Origin: Microcoleus vaginatus HSN003
Lineage (GTDB): Bacteria > Cyanobacteriota > Cyanobacteriia > Cyanobacteriales > Microcoleaceae
Assembly: GCF_022701255.1 (NCBI RefSeq)
Contig: NZ_CP031705.1
Location: 992,001 to 1,056,000 of the forward strand
Direction of reading: 5' to 3'
Length of the DNA: 64,000 nucleotides
Below the pieces are notes generated by a model. That model had not been told where the DNA came from. It saw nothing but the letters and a program-made list of their open reading frames with translations, and did no database searches. A program made the position numbers and the translations under genes. Of this stretch, positions 35,841 to 43,561 are shown piece after piece. The stretch's first letter is position 1; each line of letters begins with the position of its first letter.

Positions 35841-38800
35841 CTAACTTTGTGGGATATCTGTTCGTAGCGGCAATCTCACGGTAAACGTTGCCCCTTGTCC
35901 CTCACCTGAACTTTCTGCACAAACAGTACCGCCGTGGAGTTCTACTAAATGACGGGCGATCGAGAGTCCTAGCCCCAATCCAGCGTCTCTGCGAGAGTAG
36001 CTACTATCCGCCTGACGGAAGCGCTCGAACACATAGGGGAGAAAATCAGGGTGAATGCCTTTACCAGTATCGCTAACTTGGATTTGAGCCATGCCATCAA
36101 TGTAGTCTAATGCGATTTCAATTTTTCCTCCGACTGGGGTGAATTTAATCGCGTTTGAAAGTAGATTCCACACTACCTGTTGTAAGCGGGTTGGATCGCC
36201 CAACACGCTTGCTTTTAAAGGACTTAGCCGGGATTCAACTTGAAGATTTTTGGCTTCTGCTGCCAAACGAACCACCTCCATCGCATTTTTAATCAGTGGA
36301 TGCAGCTCAAGTGCAATAGCATTGAGCCGAAACTGACCTGTGGTAATCCGCGAAACGTCTAATATGTCATCGATGAGCTGGTTTTGTGCTTTGGCGGCGC
36401 GCTCGATCGTTTTTAGCGCTTCCTCGGTTTTAGCCTCGTCAAATTTTTTCAGGCGCAGCAACTGTGCCCAGCCAATCATCGCATTGAGCGGCGTCCGCAG
36501 TTCGTGAGAGAGGACGGACAAAAACTCATCTTTGACGCGGTTGGCCTCCTCAGCAGCCACACGACCCGATTGTTCTTGCATCCGAAGGCTGCGTTCTGTC
36601 TCCAACTGTTTTTGCTTGGTGATATCCTCGATCGCCAACAGAATCATCTGTGTATCGCCCATCGGAGGCATTTTGCGGGCATTGAGCTGCATTATTTTAT
36701 GCCCGATATGCTCAAAGTCATGCTCGACTTCAAAATTGTGAAACTCGGTCTTTCCTGCCAAAATTTCTTCTAGGAGCGATCGCAACTTAGGAATATTCCA
36801 CTGTTTGTTACCGAGATCGAAAATCGAGTGTTGCTCAGTGTGGATCGGCATCACCTGAAACGTCTGGTAGAAAGAACGGTTGGCGGTGATCGCCCGTAGG
36901 TTTAGATCCAGCACTAGCAACGGTTCCCGCACGGTTTCTACGATCGTTTCGGCGTAATTTTTCGCTTCCGTCAACTGCTGGGCGCTGATTTTGAACTCGT
37001 GGATATCCACCAACATCACCACAGCCCCATCAATCTTGTGGTCGATCGTCCGATACGGTCGAATATGCAGATCGTACCAACGACCCTCTCGATCTTGAAC
37101 CTCCTGAACTTTCATATTGAGGCTGCAGATCACCTCTAAAATCATTGGCTCTAACTCCGGCACTATCAACTTGTGAGTGATGTCGCTCAAAGACCGCCCG
37201 ATATCGCTAGAAATCAAGTTGAAGATGCTTTCGATTGCGGGAGTAAACCGGCGGATTCGCAGGTCGCCTCCCACCATTAGAATCGGAATATTGATGGTAC
37301 TGAGCAGATTCTGTAAATCGTTACTCACCTGAGTTGATTCAACATTGCGCCGCTGCAATTCGTCATTAATTGTGTTCAGTTCTTCATTGGTTGCCTGAAT
37401 CTCTTCTTTTGCGGTTTCGAGTTCCTCATTTGTACTTTGCAACTCTTCGTTGTTCGACAAAATTTCCTCGTTGGCCGCTCTCAAATCTTGGTTAGCGGCT
37501 TGATGTTCTAGGATGATCGTTTGCAGGTGGTCTTTTGTAATTTGGAGTTCTTGTTGCAGCCTCGCAATCTCCAAACTTTCACCCTCTAAAACATCGGATT
37601 TGACTCTACCATTGTTTACAGCAGCAGGCATTGCAGGGATCGGCGGCTCGTCTTGAAACAAAACTAAAAAATAGTTTTTTGCGGCAGCGCCTGGTGGGAA
37701 CGGAATCACATTAATTGTGACCTGGCGGACGATCTCGCTTTCTCTAATTTGCACGCCTTCGCGCGTGATCGGCAACTGCTGCTGGGATGCTTGTTCAATT
37801 GCAGTGCGGAGTTCGAGGCGCAATCCTTCTTTTGCCATTCTCAGCAAATTCAAGCTAGCCCTACCGGGACACGGTTCTAAGTAGGCATTCGTCTGTCCTC
37901 GAAATTGCAGAATGTCCCTGGCTGTGTTAATTACGACGCCGACAGGCGCATACTGATTCAAAACAATGCGATCGGCCTGTCTCTCGATTTCGATTTCGTT
38001 TAAGCTTTCCGTCACCAGCGGTAGAGGGTTGATGGCTGTCGCAGGATAGTTGCTACGAGTTAAATCCATGCTTAGCCAATGCGACAGCAGTTTTTTAGTA
38101 TAAATTTTGTTCTTTTTGTCTAATACCGTAAACAATTCTGAAAAGTCACCAACCGTTTCCGAAGTGCCTAACAGCAAAAAGCCCGCGGGCAGAAGCCCAT
38201 AGTGGAAAATTGGCAGCAGCTTTTTCTGCAAAGGCGGGCCGAGATAGATCAGCACGTTCCGACAGGTGATCAAATCCATCCGGGAAAACGGCGGATCGCT
38301 GATCAGGTTGTGTTTAGCAAAGACGCAGAGTTCTCGCACCGACTGAGCGATTTGGTATCCGCCCTCGACTTGGACAAAGAACCGATGCAGCCGTTGGGGT
38401 GAAATATCCGCGACTTGGGCTGGCGTATAAAAGCCGTGGCGGGCCTGGGCGATCGCATTTTCGCTGATGTCTGTCGCATAAATCTGAATCGGCAGATTAG
38501 TAGCTCGATCTCCTAAAAACTCTAACAAGCAGATGGCGATCGAGTAAGCTTCTTCACCCGTTGAACAGCCGGCCACCCAAATTCGGATCGGTGTTTTCGA
38601 CGATTTATTTTTAACGATTTCGGGAAAAACATTGCTGCTTAAAGCCTCAAAGCTTTCGGGGTCACGGAAAAAGCTGGTGACATGAATGAAGATATCGTGA
38701 TAAAGCGCCGTTACTTCTGTCGGGGTTTCTTGGAGATATTCGGCATAATCCTCGATCCGTTCCAGCTTGTACAGCAACATCCGTCGCTGCATCCGCCGGT

Positions 38801-39584
38801 GCAAGGTGGTTTGTTTGTAGTGAGTAAAATCAACTCCTGTAGCGGCGCGCAGCAAACTGTAAATGGTGGCGATCGCATCTTTACTTTCGATCGGTTTTTC
38901 ACTGGTGGTCGATTCTGCCACAGGTAGATCGACCATGTAGGGATGACGGCCGATCTCTGCTATTTTCCTGGCAATTTCTTCCGGTGGCAAGGTAAAGTCT
39001 ACCTGACCCGTAGCCACCGCAGTGTTCGGCATACTGCTGACTTGTGCCGATTCTTGACATTGGGCAAAAGTAATACCACCTGCAGCCTTAATCGCTTTTA
39101 ATCCTTGGGCACCATCGCCGTCGCCCCCGGACAAAACGACGCCGATGGCTTGGTTCCCGCGTTCTGTGGCGAGGGAAACCAGAAAAATATCGACGGACAT
39201 AAATACCCCGTATGTTTTGCCGCGAGGCGTTAGCTTCAGCACCGCTTGATCGATGGTCATGCTGAAACTCGGGGGGATGACGTAGACCTGATTCGGTTCT
39301 ATGGGCATCCCATCTTTTACCTCATGCACGGGCATCTGGGTCGATCGAGCCAGAATCTCATCCAACATACTGTCCTGAGTCGGCAACATATGCTGAATTA
39401 TTACAAACGCCATGCCGGTATCGATCGGCAAATGGCTGAGTAATTGCTTAAAGGCTTCCAATCCACCCGCAGAGGCTCCTATTCCGACGACTGGAAATAA
39501 CTTGTTTTGATTGTTTTGTTGCTTTCCTTCAGCATCCATATCAGCTTGAGGTTGAGATTGTTTGGAATTCTTTTTTTTAGTCAT
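35841..39584 (-). CDS. CheB-CheR-PAS hybrid histidine kinase
   Basis: A 1,247-residue soluble multidomain sensor. CheB-type methylesterase about 30-200 (GIGASAGGLEAF with the catalytic Ser, VIIQHM with the His, GVVLSGGDGDGAQGLK with the Asp). CheR methyltransferase about 235-500 (HYKQTTLHRRMQRRM, IWVAGCSTGEEAYSIA SAM-binding loop, DLITCRNVLIYLGP). PAS-like region about 530-660, a coiled coil about 680-760 with repeated N-E-E-L-Q/E units, then two PAS domains (about 765-885 and 895-1010). HisKA with [19 protein letters not shown] (about 1030) and HATPase to the end (NLLSNAIKF, DTGKGI, GLGLGLSIARHLVELHGG). No chemoreceptor or separate response regulator is adjacent. Such fusions are widespread in cyanobacteria, but their methylation targets are unknown. 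Confidence 0.92.
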   Translation of the reverse strand: MTKKKNSKQSQPQADMDAEGKQQNNQNKLFPVVGIGASAGGLEAFKQLLSHLPIDTGMAFVIIQHMLPTQDSMLDEILARSTQMPVHEVKDGMPIEPNQVYVIPPSFSMTIDQAVLKLTPRGKTYGVFMSVDIFLVSLATERGNQAIGVVLSGGDGDGAQGLKAIKAAGGITFAQCQESAQVSSMPNTAVATGQVDFTLPPEEIARKIAEIGRHPYMVDLPVAESTTSEKPIESKDAIATIYSLLRAATGVDFTHYKQTTLHRRMQRRMLLYKLERIEDYAEYLQETPTEVTALYHDIFIHVTSFFRDPESFEALSSNVFPEIVKNKSSKTPIRIWVAGCSTGEEAYSIAICLLEFLGDRATNLPIQIYATDISENAIAQARHGFYTPAQVADISPQRLHRFFVQVEGGYQIAQSVRELCVFAKHNLISDPPFSRMDLITCRNVLIYLGPPLQKKLLPIFHYGLLPAGFLLLGTSETVGDFSELFTVLDKKNKIYTKKLLSHWLSMDLTRSNYPATAINPLPLVTESLNEIEIERQADRIVLNQYAPVGVVINTARDILQFRGQTNAYLEPCPGRASLNLLRMAKEGLRLELRTAIEQASQQQLPITREGVQIRESEIVRQVTINVIPFPPGAAAKNYFLVLFQDEPPIPAMPAAVNNGRVKSDVLEGESLEIARLQQELQITKDHLQTIILEHQAANQDLRAANEEILSNNEELQSTNEELETAKEEIQATNEELNTINDELQRRNVESTQVSNDLQNLLSTINIPILMVGGDLRIRRFTPAIESIFNLISSDIGRSLSDITHKLIVPELEPMILEVICSLNMKVQEVQDREGRWYDLHIRPYRTIDHKIDGAVVMLVDIHEFKISAQQLTEAKNYAETIVETVREPLLVLDLNLRAITANRSFYQTFQVMPIHTEQHSIFDLGNKQWNIPKLRSLLEEILAGKTEFHNFEVEHDFEHIGHKIMQLNARKMPPMGDTQMILLAIEDITKQKQLETERSLRMQEQSGRVAAEEANRVKDEFLSVLSHELRTPLNAMIGWAQLLRLKKFDEAKTEEALKTIERAAKAQNQLIDDILDVSRITTGQFRLNAIALELHPLIKNAMEVVRLAAEAKNLQVESRLSPLKASVLGDPTRLQQVVWNLLSNAIKFTPVGGKIEIALDYIDGMAQIQVSDTGKGIHPDFLPYVFERFRQADSSYSRRDAGLGLGLSIARHLVELHGGTVCAESSGEGQGATFTVRLPLRTDIPQS

Positions 39585-39734
39585 TTTTTATACCCCCTAT
39601 CTTGCTGTTTGAGTAAATATTATGATGAGAAATTTTTATATTTATTATATTTATAATATATATAATAAAATTAAAGGTCAGGCATCTACCTGGGGATATA
39701 TTGATCAGGGGTATTCTGCGCCAGCGATTTTCAA

Positions 39735-39770
<36 letters not shown>

Positions 39771-40054
39771 GAGAGCCATACTGCCTTGATAAAGGGGGAC
39801 AATCGTGAGGGTTGAAGTCCGTCAGAAATGGTACTAATTGTACTGTTGAAAGTAGAGCAATAGTAATTTTACTACATTCTGCGATCGTAGCACTTCTATG
39901 AATGTTGACCGCCACAGAGTCCAGTTCTCCTAAATCAGCCCACTCATCAAGGAACTTCAAACCCGAATCTTTTACCCCCTTCTCAAGCAGTGGGGCTAGG
40001 GAGAAGCTGCGGGGAAAGAAAACAGTACAATTAAGTAGATAAACTTAAAAAAAC

Positions 40055-40080
40055 AGAACGCCCTACAGAAGGGCAATTAA
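40055..40080 (-). terminator. Hairpin with T run, minus strand
   Basis: Minus strand GCCCT-TCTGT-AGGGC, then GTTCTG and seven T. It would terminate transcripts coming from the decayed ORF at 40086-40290. Confidence 0.5.
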
Positions 40081-40085
40081 TTTCG

Positions 40086-40290
40086 TTTTTAGGCAGGTTG
40101 TGGCATCGCAAATTCGCTGGCGGCGCGTCGATGTAAACTATCTCTGGATAATTTTATAAGTGTTTCATCACTGCTTGTGGGGCCATTTTTAACTTTTTAG
40201 TCATTTCCAGGGTATCGTCGATCGGCCCTTGGCAATATTGATCGAACTCAGCAATTTTTGGTTAAACTTCTTCTGGTGTTGAAGTTTGAG
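40086..40290 (-). pseudogene. Decayed minus-strand ORF, unrecognised
   Basis: One minus-strand frame reads EFDQYCQGPIDDTLEMTKKL and MAPQAVMKHL, is broken by a TAA at 40154-40156, then continues NYPEIVYIDAPPANLRCHNLP in the same frame. Both halves look like real protein and a terminator follows, so I interpret a gene remnant with an in-frame stop. No family recognised. Confidence 0.35.
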
Positions 40291-40394
40291 GCTCTTAATT
40301 TGCAGACAGAATCTAATAACTGAATTTTTGTTAATTTTCCCACAATCCGGCAATCTTTGCTAAACTTTTAAATAAAATTAACAAAAATATATTT

Positions 40395-40823
40395 TAATTG
40401 GCTTCGGGAATTTAGGGAAATCCAAGCAGCGCTGCAAAGTTCGGATTCTCAAGACAGGCTGCCGGAGGTAACGGTTCAGAGAAAGTGCGATTCTGCGGTG
40501 GCGCTAGCGATGTTGCTGAGGAAAGTGAACGATGGGGAGTTGAGGGTGCGATCGTTGGTGGCGATGGGATGGCGGCAGACTCAAACTACGGACTCAATGG
40601 CTGCGCTGTTAAAAATGATGTAGTGCGATCGCGCGATCGGAATGTGCGATCCGAAGCCACTAACTCTTTGTCAATGTTCGGAAGCGAGGCGATTGCTGAT
40701 TTAGTGGCAGCTTTTGGCCGCGATGACAATTGGCTCGTCTGCCGTAGTATCATGGCTCCGTTGTGCGATCGGCGATCGGCCAAAATTGATTATCAAAATG
40801 CTATACTCAAAATCCGAAAATAG
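40395..40823 (+). pseudogene. HEAT-repeat protein remnant, frameshifted
   Basis: The frame ending at the TAG near 40616 reads WLREFREIQAALQSSDSQDR, then ALAMLLRKVNDGELRVRSLV and MGWRQTQTTDSMAALLKMM. A different frame takes over with VRSEATNSLSMFGSEAIADL and AFGRDDNWLVCRSIMAPLCD. Both halves are typical HEAT/PBS-lyase-type repeats (D-x-x-V-R-x-x-A-x-x-L-G), so a single frameshift near 40617 splits one gene. Both ends are also missing. HEAT-repeat proteins of this type often act in phycobilin lyase or scaffold roles, but this copy is not functional. Confidence 0.6.
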
Positions 40824-40904
40824 TTGTACAATGTTTTTCTAGTCGTTTTTTACCGCTCCGCCTCGCCAGTCAAAGAAGGTGAAAACAGGTAAAAAACACT
40901 AAGC

Positions 40905-40976
40905 GCGGGCGTAATTCAGTGGTAGAATGTCAGCTTCCCATGCTGAACGTCGTGGGTTCGAGTCCCACCGTCCGCT
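40905..40976 (+). tRNA. tRNA-Gly (CCC)
   Basis: Cloverleaf folds well: acceptor GCGGGCG/CGTCCGC with one G-T pair, D arm with AGTGGTAGAAT, anticodon stem TCAGC/GCTGA around loop TTCCCAT (anticodon CCC), T arm GTGGG-TTCGAGT-CCCAC, discriminator T. CCA is not encoded. The 3' 36 nt are duplicated at 41408-41443, which marks it as an integration target. Confidence 0.93.
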
Positions 40977-41407
40977 TGCGAAAAAACTATTTAAAACTCT
41001 TGAGGAATCAAGGGTTTTGGCGTTTCTAGGGCTGGGTCTCTGTGGTTGCACAGGATGTTTTTGGAGACAAACACAGGGTTTTTGAGGGCTGTTTGGAGAC
41101 AATTTGGAGACAATTTGGAGAGTATTCGGAGTGTCTCTAAATATGGCTTTGGTTAAGCGCCTAGCTCTGCTAATACGTCCAGCACAGTTTCCATATCCGC
41201 CAAATCAGCCCTCGACTTTTTGCGTTGTGCTTTCAACCCACATTCCGCACCTCTACTAGACGTATGGGTCATGGTAAAATTTCAAAAGCGACAGGACAAC
41301 GTTAGCACTTTGGAGACAATTTGGAGACCAAACTGGATACAAAAATCAGCTCGGAGGATGTAACCCTTTGCCATTATCGGGTTGCATGAGTGATGCTTAC
41401 CTATTCC
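40977..41407. mobile_element. Remnant of a tRNA-Gly-integrated element
   Basis: This stretch lies between the tRNA 3' end and its imperfect copy. It contains five or more copies of TTTGGAGACAA (about 41059-41120 and 41308-41330), the arrangement expected of recombinase arm sites beside an att core. No integrase gene remains; only a 39-codon minus-strand ORF (41153-41272, MTHTSSRGAECG...DVLAELGA) is present. Interpretation as an internally deleted element is inference. Confidence 0.5.
41153..41272 (-). CDS. Possible 39-residue peptide in the tRNA-associated remnant
   Basis: Begins ATG, ends DVLAELGA, basic in the middle (KAQRKKSRADLADMET). No recognised family; could be the relic of an excisionase or integrase-associated gene, or chance. 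Confidence 0.2.
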   Translation of the reverse strand: MTHTSSRGAECGLKAQRKKSRADLADMETVLDVLAELGA

Positions 41408-41443
41408 GCTGAACCTCGTGGGTTCGAGTCCCACCGTCCGCTT
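41408..41443 (+). repeat. Duplicate of tRNA-Gly 3' end (att-like)
   Basis: Identical to 40942-40977 at 35 of 36 positions, covering the anticodon-stem 3' side, T arm and acceptor 3' strand. It cannot form a tRNA by itself. Confidence 0.85.
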
Positions 41444-41501
41444 TGACTGAATTTTCATATAATTTAATTATGAAAATTAATTACTCTTATCCATTCGATA
41501 T

Positions 41502-42449
41502 ATGGCTGATTTCTTAACCGCTGCTTTATATAAGTTCGTTGAACTACCGGATTTTGCTGATCTGAAAGCACCGTTACTCGATTGTTGCAACAACAACAAC
41601 GTCAAAGGCACTATCTTGCTAGCCCAAGAAGGCATCAATGGCACTATTGCCGGCCCGTCGGAGGGCGTACACGCAGTGCTGGCATTCTTGCGTAGTGACC
41701 CGCGTTTTGCGGATCTCGTGCACAAGGAATCTTTCTCGGAAAAAGCACCTTTTTACCGCCTGAAAATACGCTTGAAGCGCGAAATAGTCACGATGGGAGT
41801 ACCAGACATTAATCCCCGCCTCATGGCTGGCAAATATGTTAAGCCGGAGGAGTGGAATAAGCTGCTTGACGATCCCGATGTTGTCGTGGTTGATGTGCGT
41901 AACGACTTCGAGGTATCTCTGGGGACTTTTGAAGGCGCTATTAATCCAAAAACAAAAAGCTTTTCTGAGTTACCTGAATGGGTGCTGCGGGAAACTGCTT
42001 TACGCAATAAACCCAAGGTGGCAATGTTTTGCACGGGTGGTATTCGCTGCGAGAAATCTACTGCTTTTTTGCGTACTCAAGGTTTTGAGGAAGTCTATCA
42101 TCTTGAAGGTGGAATTTTAAAATATTTGGAAACGGTGCCGGAAGCAGAAAGTCGTTGGGAAGGTGAATGTTTTGTCTTTGATGAACGGGTTTCTGTTGGT
42201 CAGGGGTTAAAGCCAGGTAACTATGAACTTTGTCGCGGTTGTCGTCACCCGATTAGTCAGGAGGATAAGGCTTCTGAATTATTTGTGCTTGGTGTGAGTT
42301 GTCCTCATTGTCATGACTCCAAAACTGAAACCAAAAAACAAGCCTTATCTGAACGTCAACGTCAGATTGAGCTTGCTAAGCGTCGCAACCAAGTACATAT
42401 AGGCGCGCGCTACGATGCGAAGGAAAAAGCAGATGGTGCGATCGACTAA
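41502..42449 (+). CDS. trhO: tRNA uridine(34) hydroxylase TrhO (rhodanese-like, YceA family)
   Basis: A 315-residue rhodanese-domain enzyme that hydroxylates U34 of certain tRNAs on the way to 5-methoxyuridine or cmo5U. N-terminal domain: LLAQEGINGTIAGPSEGVHAVLAFLRSDPRFADL (about 40-73) is the family signature. The rhodanese domain (about 120-215) has VVVVDVRNDFEVSLGTFEGAINP and active-site loop MFCTGGIRCEKSTAFLRTQGF with the catalytic Cys. C-terminal zinc-ribbon-like cysteines (CRGCRHP, CPHCHD) and a basic tail complete it. Length and domain order match full-length YceA. It begins 58 bp after the tRNA-Gly fragment. Confidence 0.93.
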   Translation: MADFLTAALYKFVELPDFADLKAPLLDCCNNNNVKGTILLAQEGINGTIAGPSEGVHAVLAFLRSDPRFADLVHKESFSEKAPFYRLKIRLKREIVTMGVPDINPRLMAGKYVKPEEWNKLLDDPDVVVVDVRNDFEVSLGTFEGAINPKTKSFSELPEWVLRETALRNKPKVAMFCTGGIRCEKSTAFLRTQGFEEVYHLEGGILKYLETVPEAESRWEGECFVFDERVSVGQGLKPGNYELCRGCRHPISQEDKASELFVLGVSCPHCHDSKTETKKQALSERQRQIELAKRRNQVHIGARYDAKEKADGAID

Positions 42450-42469
42450 TATTATTATTCACTAAGTTT

Positions 42470-42540
42470 AAAGAAACCCCGTTTCTGCGAAAAATCTTGT
42501 TTAGCGACGAGAAATCTACGAAGAAACGGGGTTTCTGACC
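42470..42540. repeat. AAACCCCGTTTC-type inverted repeat
   Basis: AAGAAACCCCGTTTCTGCG pairs with GAAGAAACGGGGTTTCTG across about 30 bp, just after the TrhO gene. It probably works as a terminator and belongs to the same repeat class as 3896-3934 and 63018-63045. Confidence 0.6.
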
Positions 42541-42570
42541 CGAAAAACCCGATCGTGCGATCGACTAATT

Positions 42571-42704
42571 ATATCGTTTCCCGTTGCATCGGAATAATAA
42601 AATCGAGTCAACAGTTAACACTCAACCATTCAGTTTTTCGACCCGCCCGTCAACAGTCAACAGTCAACAGTCAACAATAATTCCGGTGCAACCGGAATTG
42701 ATAT
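42571..42704. repeat. Repeated element C
   Basis: 134 bp, homologous along its length to element A. Left arm ATATCGTTTCCCGTTGCATC, right arm GTGCAACCGGAATTGATAT, interior GTCAACA repeats. It ends 3 bp before the ATG of the GST-like gene, so it supplies that gene's entire leader. Confidence 0.8.
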
Positions 42705-42707
42705 AAT

Positions 42708-43364
42708 ATGTCAGCAAAATACCCGATTTTGTATTCCTTCCGCCGCTGTCCCTATGCTATGCGCGCGCGCTTGGCCTTAATGGTTAGCAATCGGGTGTGT
42801 GAGTTACGGGAAGTTGTTTTGCGAGACAAACCCCAAGAAATGTTAGAGGTATCTGCCAAAGGTACAGTACCAATATTAATTGATGTTGACGGGCGGGTAC
42901 TCGATCAAAGTATCGATATTATGTTGTGGGCATTGAGACAACATGATCCTGAAAAATGGTTGCTGCCACAGCAAGGTTCTGTTACAGAAATGCTGGAATT
43001 AATCGCTCTATTTGATGATAGATTTAAATATCATCTTGACCGTTATAAGTACCCCGATCGTTATCCCGGTGTTGATGCCCAAGTACATCGTTATGAAGGT
43101 TCTTTATTGCTGGACAAACTCAATGCACAGTTAAGCGCCACTAAATATTTATTTGGTAACAATGTAGCATTGGCTGATATGGCGATCGCACCTTTTGTTC
43201 GTCAATTCGCTCATACCGACCAAGCTTGGTTCAATGAACAGCCTTGGCCTCCGCTACAAGCTTGGTTAGCAGGGTTTACAGAGTCGGAAATTTATACCAG
43301 TGTTATGCAGAAATATCCGAAATGGGAATCCGGTAATCCAGGGGTTGTTTTTCCTGCCTCGTAA
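42708..43364 (+). CDS. Glutathione S-transferase-like protein
   Basis: A 218-residue GST-fold protein. The thioredoxin-like N-terminal domain starts YPILYSFRRCPYAMRARLALM with a C-P-Y motif in place of the usual Ser/Tyr, as in omega-class GSTs and glutaredoxin-like proteins. KGTVPILIDVDGRVLDQSIDIM (about 51-72) carries the cis-Pro and the glutathione-binding S. The C-terminal helical domain (about 85-205) has LADMAIAPFVRQFAH. Likely a glutathione-dependent reductase or transferase; substrate unknown. Its leader is formed by repeated element C, leaving no room for an ordinary ribosome site. Confidence 0.85.
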   Translation: MSAKYPILYSFRRCPYAMRARLALMVSNRVCELREVVLRDKPQEMLEVSAKGTVPILIDVDGRVLDQSIDIMLWALRQHDPEKWLLPQQGSVTEMLELIALFDDRFKYHLDRYKYPDRYPGVDAQVHRYEGSLLLDKLNAQLSATKYLFGNNVALADMAIAPFVRQFAHTDQAWFNEQPWPPLQAWLAGFTESEIYTSVMQKYPKWESGNPGVVFPAS

Positions 43365-43561
43365 TTACTTATTCTTATTCGCTGCTAGCATATTTATTCA
43401 CTTACCAAAATGTTATTTACCATGCTAAACTTAGTGTTTTCAGAATACTAGATTGACTGTCACTTGACTAGAAAAGTGACGCAGGCAAAAATCGCATTTT
43501 GCTAAAATTTTTAACTGGAAAAGATTTACTGTATTCTAGTAAGTATTATCAGGCTGAAATT

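Noticed and set aside
40899..41102. 67-codon minus-strand ORF reading GRWDSNPRRSAWEADILPLNYARA
   Set aside because: It is the antisense of tRNA-Gly; this is a well-known spurious annotation.
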